Positions 1 through 10,407 of a stretch of DNA of 64,000 nt are shown one piece after another. The translations under genes were made by a program, and so were the position numbers. The notes below the pieces were generated by a model that saw only the letters and a list, made by a program, of their open reading frames with translations, was not told the origin of the DNA and did no database searches. The first letter of the stretch is position 1. Each line of letters opens with the position of its first letter. Origin of the DNA: Takakia lepidozioides (Eukaryota; Streptophyta; Takakiopsida; Takakiales; Takakiaceae). The stretch covers positions 18,910,001-18,974,000 of the forward strand of contig CM060733.1 in NCBI GenBank assembly GCA_030704615.1. The letters run 5' to 3'.

Positions 1-160
1 ACTCTGCAGCATGCATTCCTGCATGCAAGAAGACCTGAGTTGGGGTGGCTAGTGTGAGAATTACATGTTGACCAGCTGGGCAGCACAAGCATGGCAGGTG
101 CAGTTGTAGTTTGTGAACTGGTAGATTGCTATTTGCTATGATGGTCCTTGAGAAGGCTGA

Positions 161-685
<525 letters not shown>

Positions 686-2614
686 TGGTCTAACATAGTT
701 TCTAGTGTTTAGATCGTCGTCTTCTCATTTTATAGCTGGCAACCTCTATCTCAAGCTGCCTGCACGCCATTCTTGTTCCACTGTTTTGGTAAACCATTCC
801 ACCTTTACGAGTTGTAACAAAATTGCGAGGTTGACAACTTTGCTGGTGATCAGTTGCCAACAATTTAGAGAGGGTTAAAGGCTCTACATTGATCGTAGCA
901 TGGCCATTCATCTGGCAAAGCCATTATGTAAATTTCTCAAATTGTCAAGATGTGGCCTTTTTACGGCAATAACATGCGAAATCGGTTGGGCTATGAAGCA
1001 AATGCTCGCCATCACTTCTGGGACTTGGGCGCTTTAAGTCCTATCTTTTTGAGCCAGTTCAAGAGGATTGCTAAAAGTACTTGGAGGCCAGTGATGGGCA
1101 TACCTAAGGTTGTGGTGACTGAATTGAATACTCAGGCCCCAGAACAGCATGCTCAACTTACCCAGCAGGAAGAGAGGCCAAGGAATGCAATGGTAGTTCT
1201 TGACCTTGTAGAGATCAATTTTATGCATCTGTTGTCAGACATTTTGTAGGGTGTTGGCATTTCTACTGCCTCATCGATGTTGCCACCCGCATTTCGGCGA
1301 TCTCTCAAACTTAAGTTTGCACTCACTTTGGTGCTCTCACTTCTGTGCTGGAGGAAGTAACAGACTAGAGAGACTCTCTCTTAGCCCCCTCCTTCGGAAA
1401 TCAGTGTCTTAACTGATCCAGTTTCAAAACTAGTGCTGCATATCAACAACCTGGTTTTCCCCCGAGTCCAATTCTTCCCCTCAACTCTATATCTATGACG
1501 AAACGCCCAGCGCCTTGAAGCGTTTTGCAATTCGTGTTCTTTTCATAAGAAACGAAGGAATTCGCATCTGAATCTCGCAAGCCACGCATCCGTGTATTTC
1601 AGGCTGCAAAATCTGCATGTCTTACCTCACAAAATAGCATGTGCAGCATTCTTGTAAACTTCAACATCTCCATAACCCTGAGAGAATGAACAGACCATGA
1701 AGCAGCGTTCACACAAGCGCGAAAGACTAATAAAACACACTCTACATCTCAGTGCCAGGCCACACGCTCCTACCACCGTTCAGCTCATGCCTTCCGCTTG
1801 AAAGCTCTAGTAAACCTCCTCCTCAACCCTTGCCCACTCTACAGCGCGGAGGTGCAGTTCCATAGAGATAACTAGCGCTATCTACTCGAAACTCCAGTCA
1901 AGGAACTGTTTTTTATCAACGGTGGTGGATATCATGTTGGGAGTTGCTGGAGTGAAGATGCCCCCAAATCAAATTCACTTCCACTGAACTGCAGGCTTAC
2001 TCCACTGATCTCGTGTAGAAGAAGTTTAACTTCCAAACTAGCAGATCGCTGGTTGACAGACATGGTTCCAATTTGAGTCCGCTTAGTAAAAAGTTATGTG
2101 GAATTCGTCATGAGTGAGCTCTCAGTTTCCCCCTCTTGGCGGCCATATGAAACCCTGATGGTATGTCAACGTGCTTTGCCTGGACAGTGTGAGGCTTCCA
2201 ATGCACTAGATTCATTAGTCGTTTTCATACTGTAACATGACCGTCAGAGAGGAAGAAAGGCTATAAACTATAACAGATGCCTTCTCCTTCCTGTGCCCCC
2301 CTTGCACACTACCACAACTGCTGCCCTCTCATCATACTGTGTAAATAAACTCGAAACGTTAGTGCCATCGCAAATATCCTTGTTCGAATACATGGTTGCT
2401 TCTTTATCAAATAAAATGGTGGACGAGGGTCTTACACTCAGTGGATCCTACTCCACAGACTATCAAACATTTGAATAAGGTCACAGTTCACTCGAGCACA
2501 TATATACACTTTCGTGTGACCATCTCAATCTTAGTTATAAACAGAATGTGCATGCGGCGAAGCCACAAACATCTACCAACAGCTGTACCTAACTTGGGAT
2601 GTACATGTACGGCC
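686..2614. other. 3' region of GapA and spacer
   Basis: No gene is supported here. The first few hundred bases are probably GapA 3' UTR. An open frame at 950-1249 (+, 99 codons) has no recognisable motif and no splice or promoter context. The rest is mixed-composition spacer without repeats that I could recognise. Confidence 0.5.
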
Positions 2615-3190
2615 CTACTTCTCTGGATTTGCGAGTTTACTGGCAATGGCAGAATGGTACATCCCGTCATGCCATGTCTCAGAGGCTCTCATTTTCTTCC
2701 TCAGCAGCCGAGCTTTATCAGCCGTAAACTTAACAGGCGTCCTGCTAAATGTCGAAATATTCTTCAAGGGCACCTCCTGCTGCACTCCAACAGCAAGTTC
2801 AGGCAATGAGTTCACCTCAGAGCCGATCACTGGGCGTTGCCTCTGCTTCAGAGCTGATCCCACGACATTGTGGTGTACTTCATTCAGGTTCTCGTTACTG
2901 GGAAGAACGTCCAACCAATCTTCAGCTGGCAGGTTGAAAAGGGGACCCCACCAACGAGATCTGTACTTCACGCTACTACTCTGGATCATAGTCACCACCC
3001 CCTCCTGACTGAGCAATGTGCTCTTCCCAGTCTCCACCTTCTGACTTGTGCTCGAGGATATGAGAGGGCTTTGTTGGCAAACAATTGTGATCCTCGCCAC
3101 CTTCCGATGCGGAAAGCAGCTCTCAGATGTTGACCCATGTGTCCCGACAGAGATACGACTCGCAAACAGCTTGCTGGTGAGAGCGGCCAT
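2615..3190 (-). CDS. Conserved hypothetical plastid protein, single exon (191 aa)
   Basis: An uninterrupted 191-codon frame starts at the ATG complementary to 3188-3190 and ends with TAG at 2615-2617. The N-terminus (MAALTSKLFASRISVGTHGS) is rich in Ser, Ala and Arg and poor in acidic residues for about 40 residues, as in a chloroplast transit peptide. The middle has a tryptophan-rich stretch (SRWWGPLFNLPAEDWLDVLP). The C-terminus is a charged helix-like segment (FTADKARLLRKKMRASETWH) followed by DGMYHSAIASKLA. I recall this C-terminal pattern (KA.LLRKK...WHD.MYHSAIAS.LA) from uncharacterised plant plastid proteins, but cannot give a name or function. The start is the first ATG of the frame and lies next to a GC-rich upstream region. 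It is transcribed convergently with GapA. Confidence 0.65.
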   Translation of the reverse strand: MAALTSKLFASRISVGTHGSTSESCFPHRKVARITIVCQQSPLISSSTSQKVETGKSTLLSQEGVVTMIQSSSVKYRSRWWGPLFNLPAEDWLDVLPSNENLNEVHHNVVGSALKQRQRPVIGSEVNSLPELAVGVQQEVPLKNISTFSRTPVKFTADKARLLRKKMRASETWHDGMYHSAIASKLANPEK

Positions 3191-3885
3191 TGCCCACGAC
3201 CAAGAAGCTCCAATATCGCAGCCTCCCTAATAGAACTTCCAAGTTATTCTTCACCTGCGATCGATCAAAGATTCCAAACATCCGCAGCGAAAGTAGAAGT
3301 CCTTCACTAGTGAGCTGCAAGAGAAAAAGCTCGAGCTTTGAGCTCAGAGATCATCCGATCACAACAAGTACGAATGCTCACAGACAGCCGACACACACAA
3401 ACACGAGAGCAGCAACGGAAACAAAGAGAGTGGAGCAGACGGCGAGCATGCATGCTGCTTTATGCAATTTCCTCGTGCACGTGGCAGCCCGCTGGCCGGC
3501 CCATCTCCGGTCCATGCGGCGACGGGCCGGTCAGCGTGACACTGGTGACCGGCTATATCCAGTTTCCAGTCCACACCAAGCGCCGGTGTGCAAGCACGGT
3601 GCTCCGCTCTACGTCGGGCTTGGCTGAATCCCATATGCCGGGGCGTTCGGCCCCGTTTGGATGAACAACGGCGGCACGGGTGAAAAGCCCGGACCCACGC
3701 CGGGCCGGGCGGGCGGGCCAGCGGGGCCTGTGGACCGTTGCTTTCCGTTCACGTGCTGCAGCCCTGTGACCGCGTACACCGGTGCCGCGGCTCCCAACGC
3801 GTGTGCAGCCGCCTTCAGCCACCGGCGATTGGCGGTTGCGAGCCGCAGGATCTTCTCCTTTATACTCTTTGTGTGTATTTTTCAT
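3191..3885. promoter_or_regulatory. GC-rich upstream region of the 2615-3190 gene
   Basis: Bases 3480-3850 are much richer in G+C and CpG than the flanks and include a CACGTG G-box core near 3750. The region lies directly upstream of the minus-strand gene that starts at 3190, so it is a plausible promoter or CpG island. Open frames in several phases here reflect high GC and have no protein-like motifs. The promoter role is inferred from position and composition only. Confidence 0.35.
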
Positions 3886-4263
3886 TCTTCTTCTTTTTTC
3901 TTTTTTCTTTTTCTTAAGGAAAGGGGACAGAGGCCCTTTTAATCAAATTAAAAATTAATAACGGTTCACATAAGGTGGAAAAAATAACCACCAGAGGCTA
4001 AGTGAGGGGAAGCTTTTCCGCAGCCCCTTTTTTTTTTCTTTTGAGTGTTATTCCCCTTTTTTTTGTTTTTGAAAGGGAAACACCTGGGAGCGACAGCTCA
4101 CAAATCAGGCCCCTTTGTAGTGAGAGGAGAAAATAACCTCTTTCACAGTAACCTCGCCCTGAAGGCTTTTCGCAGGGAAGGGGGAGAAGAGGGTACCTAC
4201 ACCGGTCAAGTAGAAGGATTTGACCCCAGAATCATCTGGGTGGCACTCACCAACTGAGCTACT
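3886..4263 (-). mobile_element. tRNA-derived SINE joined to a poly(A)-tailed retroposon tail
   Basis: Read on the minus strand from 4263, the sequence opens with a tRNA-like head: a box A-like stretch (GTAGCTCAGTTGG) and a box B-like stretch (GGGGTCAAATCC) about 30 bases later. It then runs through CTTCTCCCCCTTCCC to an internal A-rich tract near 4070-4040. A second module follows, with GGTGGTTATTTTTTCCACC and AAAGGGCCTCTGTCCCC, and ends in an A-rich tail over 3886-3915. The head matches the copy at 43980-44184. The second module matches copies at 9473-9600 and 44218-44290. It may be one element or two inserted next to each other. Confidence 0.7.
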
Positions 4264-5777
4264 TTTTTCTTTTCTTTTTAATTAATAAACTGAGCTACTG
4301 ACTGTTGGTTATTCTATTAATACTGTTGGATAATATACTTAGCGTGTTTTATCCGTATGTGGAGACAGGCTTTCTGTTTATGGGAAGGAGCCGGAAGTCA
4401 TACAAGGGAATACATCAAAGTCACTAACGACTTGCTTCAACACCGGTTTTCTTCTCCATGTTTCTCTCGCCCTTGCTTGAATTGGAAGTGTGGATGTGGA
4501 TGGCAGTATTTTTTGTCTGAAATCGAAGGATGTTTGGATATGTGACATGTGGGCGTTCTATTTCGGCCACAATTTAGAAGACTCTATGCGATAGCGATCA
4601 TACGTGTCGTGTTATCTACTAATCAAGTGGCCAAATGATGTGTAACTTAAACTTTGTTTGATTTTGGAGTTCTTCTTCTCAGAAACAACATGGTGGGCAG
4701 CACTGGGGTCCACTACCAACCCCAGCAAATTTTTCTTCTTCTAGAAGCATGAGTTGAGCTACAATCCATTGCAGTGGATCCCTAATTTCGTATTCTTCGC
4801 TCTCCAAGCACCTTCCTAGGAGCTTGGATATCGTGGAATTATAGGATATGCGGCACCATAAGAAAACTTGTGAATATCCTGGCGGTGCCCGGCCTACATT
4901 AAGCACAGCCAAATAATTAGGCATAAAAAATATGTCCCAATGTATAACTAATGGGAAATATATATAAGATAGTTTTGAACAATTGGAGTGCATATAAAAT
5001 AGTTTTACATCTTGCTGGTCCTGCGCACCAATTCAGATCTGGCACATAAAGTGACATGCCAGTAAAATGAAATACGGAAGGATGCAAAGCCATCCACCTT
5101 AACAATTACCACTGCTCCATCCGGTCAAGTCCCTCCTCCCCTTCCCCACCCGCTGCCCCTTCCACACTATCGCCATAGTGTTGACCAAGTCCATTGTTTT
5201 GCTCCTTTTGTCAGAGTGCTCCTTTCACCTCATAGTATAGCCATAGTGCTCAGCAAGGCCTCTCTTCTGCTCCATCTGCCGGAGTGCCGCTAGGCCTTGC
5301 CCCTCCTTGTCCCTCCTTGTCCTCCTAGGCTCTCTCTCACACCACTTTCCCCAAGTACCCATTGGTGGCAATTAAGGCACCATCCTGCACTCCAGAGCCT
5401 TCAAGAACCTTCGCGTTGCCACTTTAAAGGACGTGCAATAGCCATGTGGGCCCCATGCAAACAGCAAGGCTAATTCAGACTGCCCTAGATGTCTTGGCCT
5501 TTGCTTATTTTATTGGCCCAGCCCTCAAGCAGAGACTACGCAATTGGTTTCTCCCGCTTGTTACCGGACCAACTTTTTGAGGGACCAATGTTTTTTTTGG
5601 ATGGTTGTCATCCATTATCACATCCATTTTGGAACGTGGCATGAAGTTTTTTGTTTTTAGGGTACCTAGTTTAGTTCCAGACCAAATGAGGACTGATAAT
5701 TTTGAATAGTTTAGTTTAGCTTGCTTCCCTTTCCTCCCTCCCTTGTTCTTTCCCAGGTTTAGGGGTTTTTCTATCGT
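4264..5777. repeat. Spacer with a degenerate direct duplication (5170-5290)
   Basis: No gene is supported. Two adjacent segments, about 5170-5221 and 5238-5290, share the order CCATAGTG, CAAG or CAAGG, CTGCTCC or TTGCTCC, then GAGTGC. They look like an old direct duplication with a unit of about 70 bp. The surrounding sequence is pyrimidine-rich on the plus strand between 5110 and 5420. Confidence 0.4.
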
Positions 5778-6169
5778 ATGTTCAAATACCTCAAGTTTCA
5801 TGTAAATAAAGCTGTACAGGTTTACATCATTGATGAGGATTTGGAAGTGAATATGGCAGGCACACGGCTACTTGGTGAGGGTCCAGGGGTGCCTTGCGAC
5901 AATCAGGAACTGAGCTACGAGGGCCCGCTGCTCCAAAAGAGTGGGATCTACAAGTATTATGGGAGCCTAGCCGGTGTGTTTGGGCATTGGACCAAGGGAT
6001 AGCCACAGCGAGGTTATGGAACTCATCTCTCACTCCAAATTTATGTGTACGAGGTGGATGAGATTGATGGTCTGAAAGAGCTTCTTGGAGGCTGTGACCA
6101 CACCATCAACCCAAGCGCTAAGCAAAGTGTAGCTTTCAACCCGGATGTCGCCTTCAAGGATTTGTGAAT
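5778..6169 (+). pseudogene. Degenerate reading frame of unknown family
   Basis: A frame beginning at 5778 (MFKYLKFHVNKAVQVYIIDE) reads 74 codons to a TAG at 6000-6002. It then continues in the same phase for about 55 more codons, including YVYEVDEIDGLKELLGG and NPDVAFKDL, to a TGA. The peptide has normal amino-acid composition and a hydrophobic-acidic pattern, unlike random frames nearby. This suggests a coding remnant broken by one stop codon. I do not recognise the family. There are no clear splice sites that would remove the stop, so I treat it as a pseudogene or transposon remnant. Confidence 0.3.
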
Positions 6170-8725
6170 GGTTCCTGGACCAGCACTAAGAACTTTGTGG
6201 CTCTGCCCATATACAAGTTAGGCCAGTGATAAACTAGATCCCTTTCAGCTTAAGTCACAACATGTGATACACCTGGTGTTGTAAATCCACCTACCGGGAA
6301 ACACATTTGGCCTCCCTCCCTCTAACCAGGTTTATTTTCCTCTCTTAGTTTTGTACATCTCTTTTTGACTTTGTTCCTTTCTGGACTCTTTCGCTAGCTG
6401 CCTGCATGTCGTCTATGTATTTCTCTTATTCTTCTTAGGTTTCATGAATTTCCACAATATATCCTATAGAGAGAAAAGAGCAAGTGAACTCCGTTTGTTA
6501 TAATTTTGTTTCAGCATACTTTGGTTAAAACTTTTTCTTGGTTGGGACGGTGGGATGCCATGGGAGAGCAGGCTAAAATCTACAATTTATTTCTGGACTC
6601 AAGTTTCGCACCTTGGATAAGGAAAATGTGCACTTCTTTTTTGTGCCCTCATACGTGAAATGTGTTCGGATGAAGGGTGGCCTCACCGACTCTGAGATCA
6701 GTGACACATATTTGAAGGTGAGCTTGGAAATGTTGTTTGCCTGGTTGCACACCATTGGACTAGATACAATCCGAGAGAAAATGTACTCATAAGGCGTTGT
6801 TTGCCATCAAGAATGTACTCATGAGATGTTGTTTACTGTAGCCTTGTGGCCATAGAGGCTCCCAGTTTGGGTGGAACAACGGGGAACAAACATTCACTTT
6901 GTGAGGGGTTTAAGTATCTTAGGGAAAATATGTTTGTTGGCATGTGAAGAATAAGAAGCGCTGCTATGTGAAGTTCACTGAGTGGTTGATCTCGCGAATG
7001 TGGTGCCCACCTTGTCCCGCTAGTGAGGCGTATGAGCAAGCATGTACGTATGTCTCTTTGTTTGTTTTTTTTCTGTGCTTCTTTATTGGGTTTTGGGTCA
7101 CACATATGAAAGACTCGAACATAAATTATAGCATACATGTTTATCTTACAAGGGAGTTTAATCAATTATTCTACACCAGTTCCTTGCTAATAATGTAGTC
7201 CTTAAACTGAAAGTTTCATTTTAGTGTTGATCCAAAGTGCTTCTTGACTAACTTGATTGATCTAAGTTCAAGTTCTTGCCATAAGCCATAAGCAATTTAT
7301 CATCAGCTATAAGCAATCGGCTATCAGCAAGGGTCACTTGGTATTTGCCGAAGTGACAAAGCAAAAGCTTCATCAGCTCATCAATGATTACATATTAAAC
7401 TTTAATTATCAATTTTTGAGCTGCGATTTGTCTAATAGAACATTATTAATATTGTAATAATATAATTATACATAAACCATGGTTTCAATAATGAATCATA
7501 AACATTGTGTTAGTTTCTCAGAATTATTTTATATGTAGCGTAATAAATTTACTCTTTTAGTTTTTCAATATAATTGTTTTTTGAAAAATAAAATGTGTTC
7601 ATTAATATTTTGGCAACGTCAACATTTAATGGATCTGAAGTCAAAGAGATTTTATGCCCAAGTTTTTATTTGAGCTAATTTTGCTCAAAATTGGCTTAAG
7701 TTAGTTTTAAGTAGCAATGATTCAAGTCAAAGTACCAAAATAGCAATTGAAGATAATTAAGTTGAGCATCCAATTATGCTATAGTTATCTCAGCTAATTT
7801 TGCTCAATTAGCTTCAATTAGCAGTGACTCAAGTAAGAATATTTGTATAGCAAGTGGACATAACTCAACAATTTCTTTTTACTTTTTTCATAATATTTTA
7901 GATGTATTATATTTTATATACAATAAAGCACCAAGATTTCGCCCAACAATTTTATAGGATATTTTAATATCAACCTTTATAAACCTAACAATGAATCTAA
8001 TCATTCATGACAAATCACTATTTCCATCTTCCATTTCTGGCATCTTACAATGTTCAAAGAATCTGCGATAACTATAATTTTCAATTAGATATATCAAGTG
8101 AGGTAGTTTGTTTGTTTTGTTTTGTAGCGTCGTTGAGATCTCCCAAACCGTAAGGCCCCGTCCGTGGTCTTGATACTGCTTGAAAACCCTCACCGAGGCG
8201 GTTTCATAATTTTTGGATTTGGGCCCAATGGGAGATATTGAATTTCAAGTATTTTTTGTCACTGAAAAATTCATGAAAAGTAGCAGATTGGGTTTGTCTC
8301 TAATATATAAATGGCAGTAGATTATGTCCTCAAAAGTAGAGGCCACATTACTATGGATTATTGCAACCACACAACAATGTTTGTCTAGATTAGAAGAAGC
8401 ATATTGGATCGACCACAATTTCCCTAACATTTAATCTCCTGAATTATTTGGTCAATCATTTCACAACCAATTCATAACTATGCGAGGGCATGGCTCGCAT
8501 GTAACCATGCATTTGTTTTTTGAACGATTGGGGTACATATTCGGTTTAGATGCCCCGCTCACAATTAGACTCAATTTTTCTCCCAATCCAAGTGTTATGC
8601 CTTGGTAGTAACAAAAAGTAAACACTGTAGCATAGGGATGTAACTCTATAATAAAGGTTTCTGGTTTAGGATTAGAGGTTTAGAGGTGTAGGGTTTTAAA
8701 AATAACATTTACGTATGTAAGTTCA
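6170..8725. repeat. AT-rich spacer with a degenerate tandem duplication (7669-7865)
   Basis: No intact gene is visible. The region from 7200 to 8200 is strongly AT-rich. Two segments, about 7669-7760 and 7791-7865, each begin with AGCTAATTTTGCTCAA and later carry AGCA(A/G)TGA(T/C)TCAAGT, which indicates a diverged tandem duplication with a period near 120 bp. Just upstream (7275-7330) there are short repeats of the type ATAAGC and CTATAAGCAATC. Confidence 0.45.
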
Positions 8726-8772
8726 TAGGGCCCACCCTCGAAAGGGGCAGCAGCCGCAAGGCAAAGTGGCTC
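8726..8772 (+). mobile_element. Fragment of the LINE hairpin tail
   Basis: TAGGGCCCACCCTCGAAAGG followed by GGCAGCAGCCGCAAGGCAAA and GTGGCTC matches the 3' tail found after the LINE ORF at 34516-34590. Two stem-loops are retained: the imperfect CCCTC-GAAA-GGGG stem and the GCC-GCAA-GGC stem. The third, UUCG-capped hairpin is missing, because similarity stops at GTGGCTC. This is probably a truncated insertion. Confidence 0.65.
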
Positions 8773-9472
8773 GGCAATACCACACTCTTGAAAGCGGCAC
8801 TCAATTTCAGACCCTCCTATTGGTTTAAGGGAGCGTAGTGTGCCGCTCTGCCTACCACACTAGCGGCTGCTGCCAGCGGAGAGGCGCTCTGCCTACATGC
8901 CATATTACGATGAAATACGGATTTCCAGGCAGTGTCCCTTGGAAATCCACAATTTTACGAAGCCATTTTGTCATGACGCGATTCTCCCGCCACTGCGAAG
9001 CTGGTCTCTCCAACCCCGTAGTGCGATGGTCTCTCCTACCGATTTTTTTGCCGTTGGGCTTATGCTATAGTGTGGTAGCTTATTCATTGCCGCTTGGTGA
9101 CATGGACCTATATCATCCACAACAATCCCTAGCCTCCAACGTACACGTTAGTGCCGTTGATGTGCCGCTAGTGTGGTACGGCTACGCGGCTTTGCCTGGA
9201 GTCACATCTTCTAATATTTATGCATGTATGATTTCACCAAGGTCCACACATTCTTTTAAAAGCACAAAGAGTTTAAGACAATAATGAAGTGATTACTAAA
9301 TGTAGGACGTTCGTAGAATGTGAGCACAAAAAACGGCAATAGGGTACCAATGTTTCCAAGGAGATAGAATATGAGGGATGGACATAAGGTTCTTAAGTTA
9401 TATGCAAATAGGGGAAAAAAAAAAACAAAAAAACAAATTAAAACTCTATTACTATATATTTACAAGTTTTTT
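8773..9472. other. Spacer, no supported gene
   Basis: An open frame at 8838-9284 (148 codons, plus) has no recognisable motif and an improbable composition. The segment has repeated short GC-rich words such as ACCACACT and GTGCCGCT, perhaps remnants of an old repeat. Nothing else can be supported. Confidence 0.4.
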
Positions 9473-9600
9473 TTTTTTTTTAAGGAAGGGGGCAGAGGCC
9501 CTTTCAAATTAAATAAAAGAGTTTTCACAAAAGGTGGAAAAAATACCCACCGGGGAGGTCGTAAAGGCTCACTGAGGGGGAACTTCCCCAAGACCATAGC
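9473..9600 (-). mobile_element. Poly(A)-tailed retroposon 3' module
   Basis: On the minus strand the sequence reads GGTGGGTATTTTTTCCACC, then AAAGGGCCTCTGCCCCCTTCC, and then an uninterrupted A-tract (the T-run at about 9467-9481 on the plus strand). The same module occurs at 3916-4010 and 44218-44290, and in diverged form elsewhere. The terminal A-run and the repeated 3' sequence indicate a retroposed element whose 5' end is lost or unrecognised. Confidence 0.65.
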
Positions 9601-9849
9601 AAACTAATTATACTAAGCAGAGGGAAGCAGACTGTGATGTGGCAAGAAGACTAAGTGAGATGGAGAGGGAACAGATACCTTAAAAGGGAGAAGAAACAGG
9701 TGCCTAGAAACCCTGCATATAAGCATACACTAAGGCCTGAGCTCCTGTATAGAGAGCCAACTATTGCCTGTTCGTAATAAACCTAATAGCCAGCCAACCA
9801 TGTCTATTCGAGAAAACATTACAGAGGGCCAACCAAACAATGTCTGTAC

Positions 9850-10407
9850 TCAGAGCTTGCCTTGAAGCAAGTAGGAAATAGAACCGAATGCCAGAAGATG
9901 TGAACTAGAACCGTAGCTGGTTCTGAATTTAGTAACTCTAGTTTTCTTATGCCTCCAATTGAAGTCATCATCTTCACCATCACCAGGGGACATCCCAAGC
10001 AATGGGAGTGGTGACTTGCCAATTGAACTGTATACTGGGAAGACTGGTGCCGAGAAAGTTGTTTTTGCCCTAGGACTACTCAAAATCATTGGGGAGCTTC
10101 CTCCCGCGTTATTCTGAAGATTTGGAAATAGCTGCAACCAACATGGCCCATGCTTTTCTTCCCTCACCTGATATATGCAAAACAGGATGGACTTGCCCTT
10201 GGGGGGTTTCCCCTCGTAAAGAAAAGCACATCTAGCCTTCCAAAGGTTCCACAATGTATGAGCCCTACGATGGGTCCAGACTGGGCAAACATGAAGCATC
10301 TGACTAGGTAGCAATTTCAACAACAGCAGAGGGGGGGGATCCCAATTGCAGTAAAATTTCAGCATGCTCTCCAGACCCTGGTGGACAGCGGGCAATCTGC
10401 CAGGCAA
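9850..10407 (-). pseudogene. Possible LINE ORF2 C-terminal remnant
   Basis: A 185-codon frame contains HTLWNLWKARCAFLYEGK, which resembles the stretch after the zinc-binding region of plant LINE reverse transcriptases (W.IWK.R...F). The rest is less convincing, and no RT motif (YADD or similar) is present. The frame may be a fragment of a 5'-truncated LINE or a chance resemblance. Confidence 0.3.

Noticed and set aside
950-1249. 99-codon open frame downstream of GapA
   Set aside because: No recognisable domain, no splice or promoter context, and it lies in the presumed 3' UTR or spacer.
3553-3942. Several long overlapping frames on both strands
   Set aside because: They result from high GC content and few stop codons. 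The peptides are Arg/Pro/Gly/Ala-rich without motifs.
8838-9284. 148-codon plus-strand frame
   Set aside because: Composition is not protein-like and no motif is recognisable. It has no neighbouring exons with matching phase.
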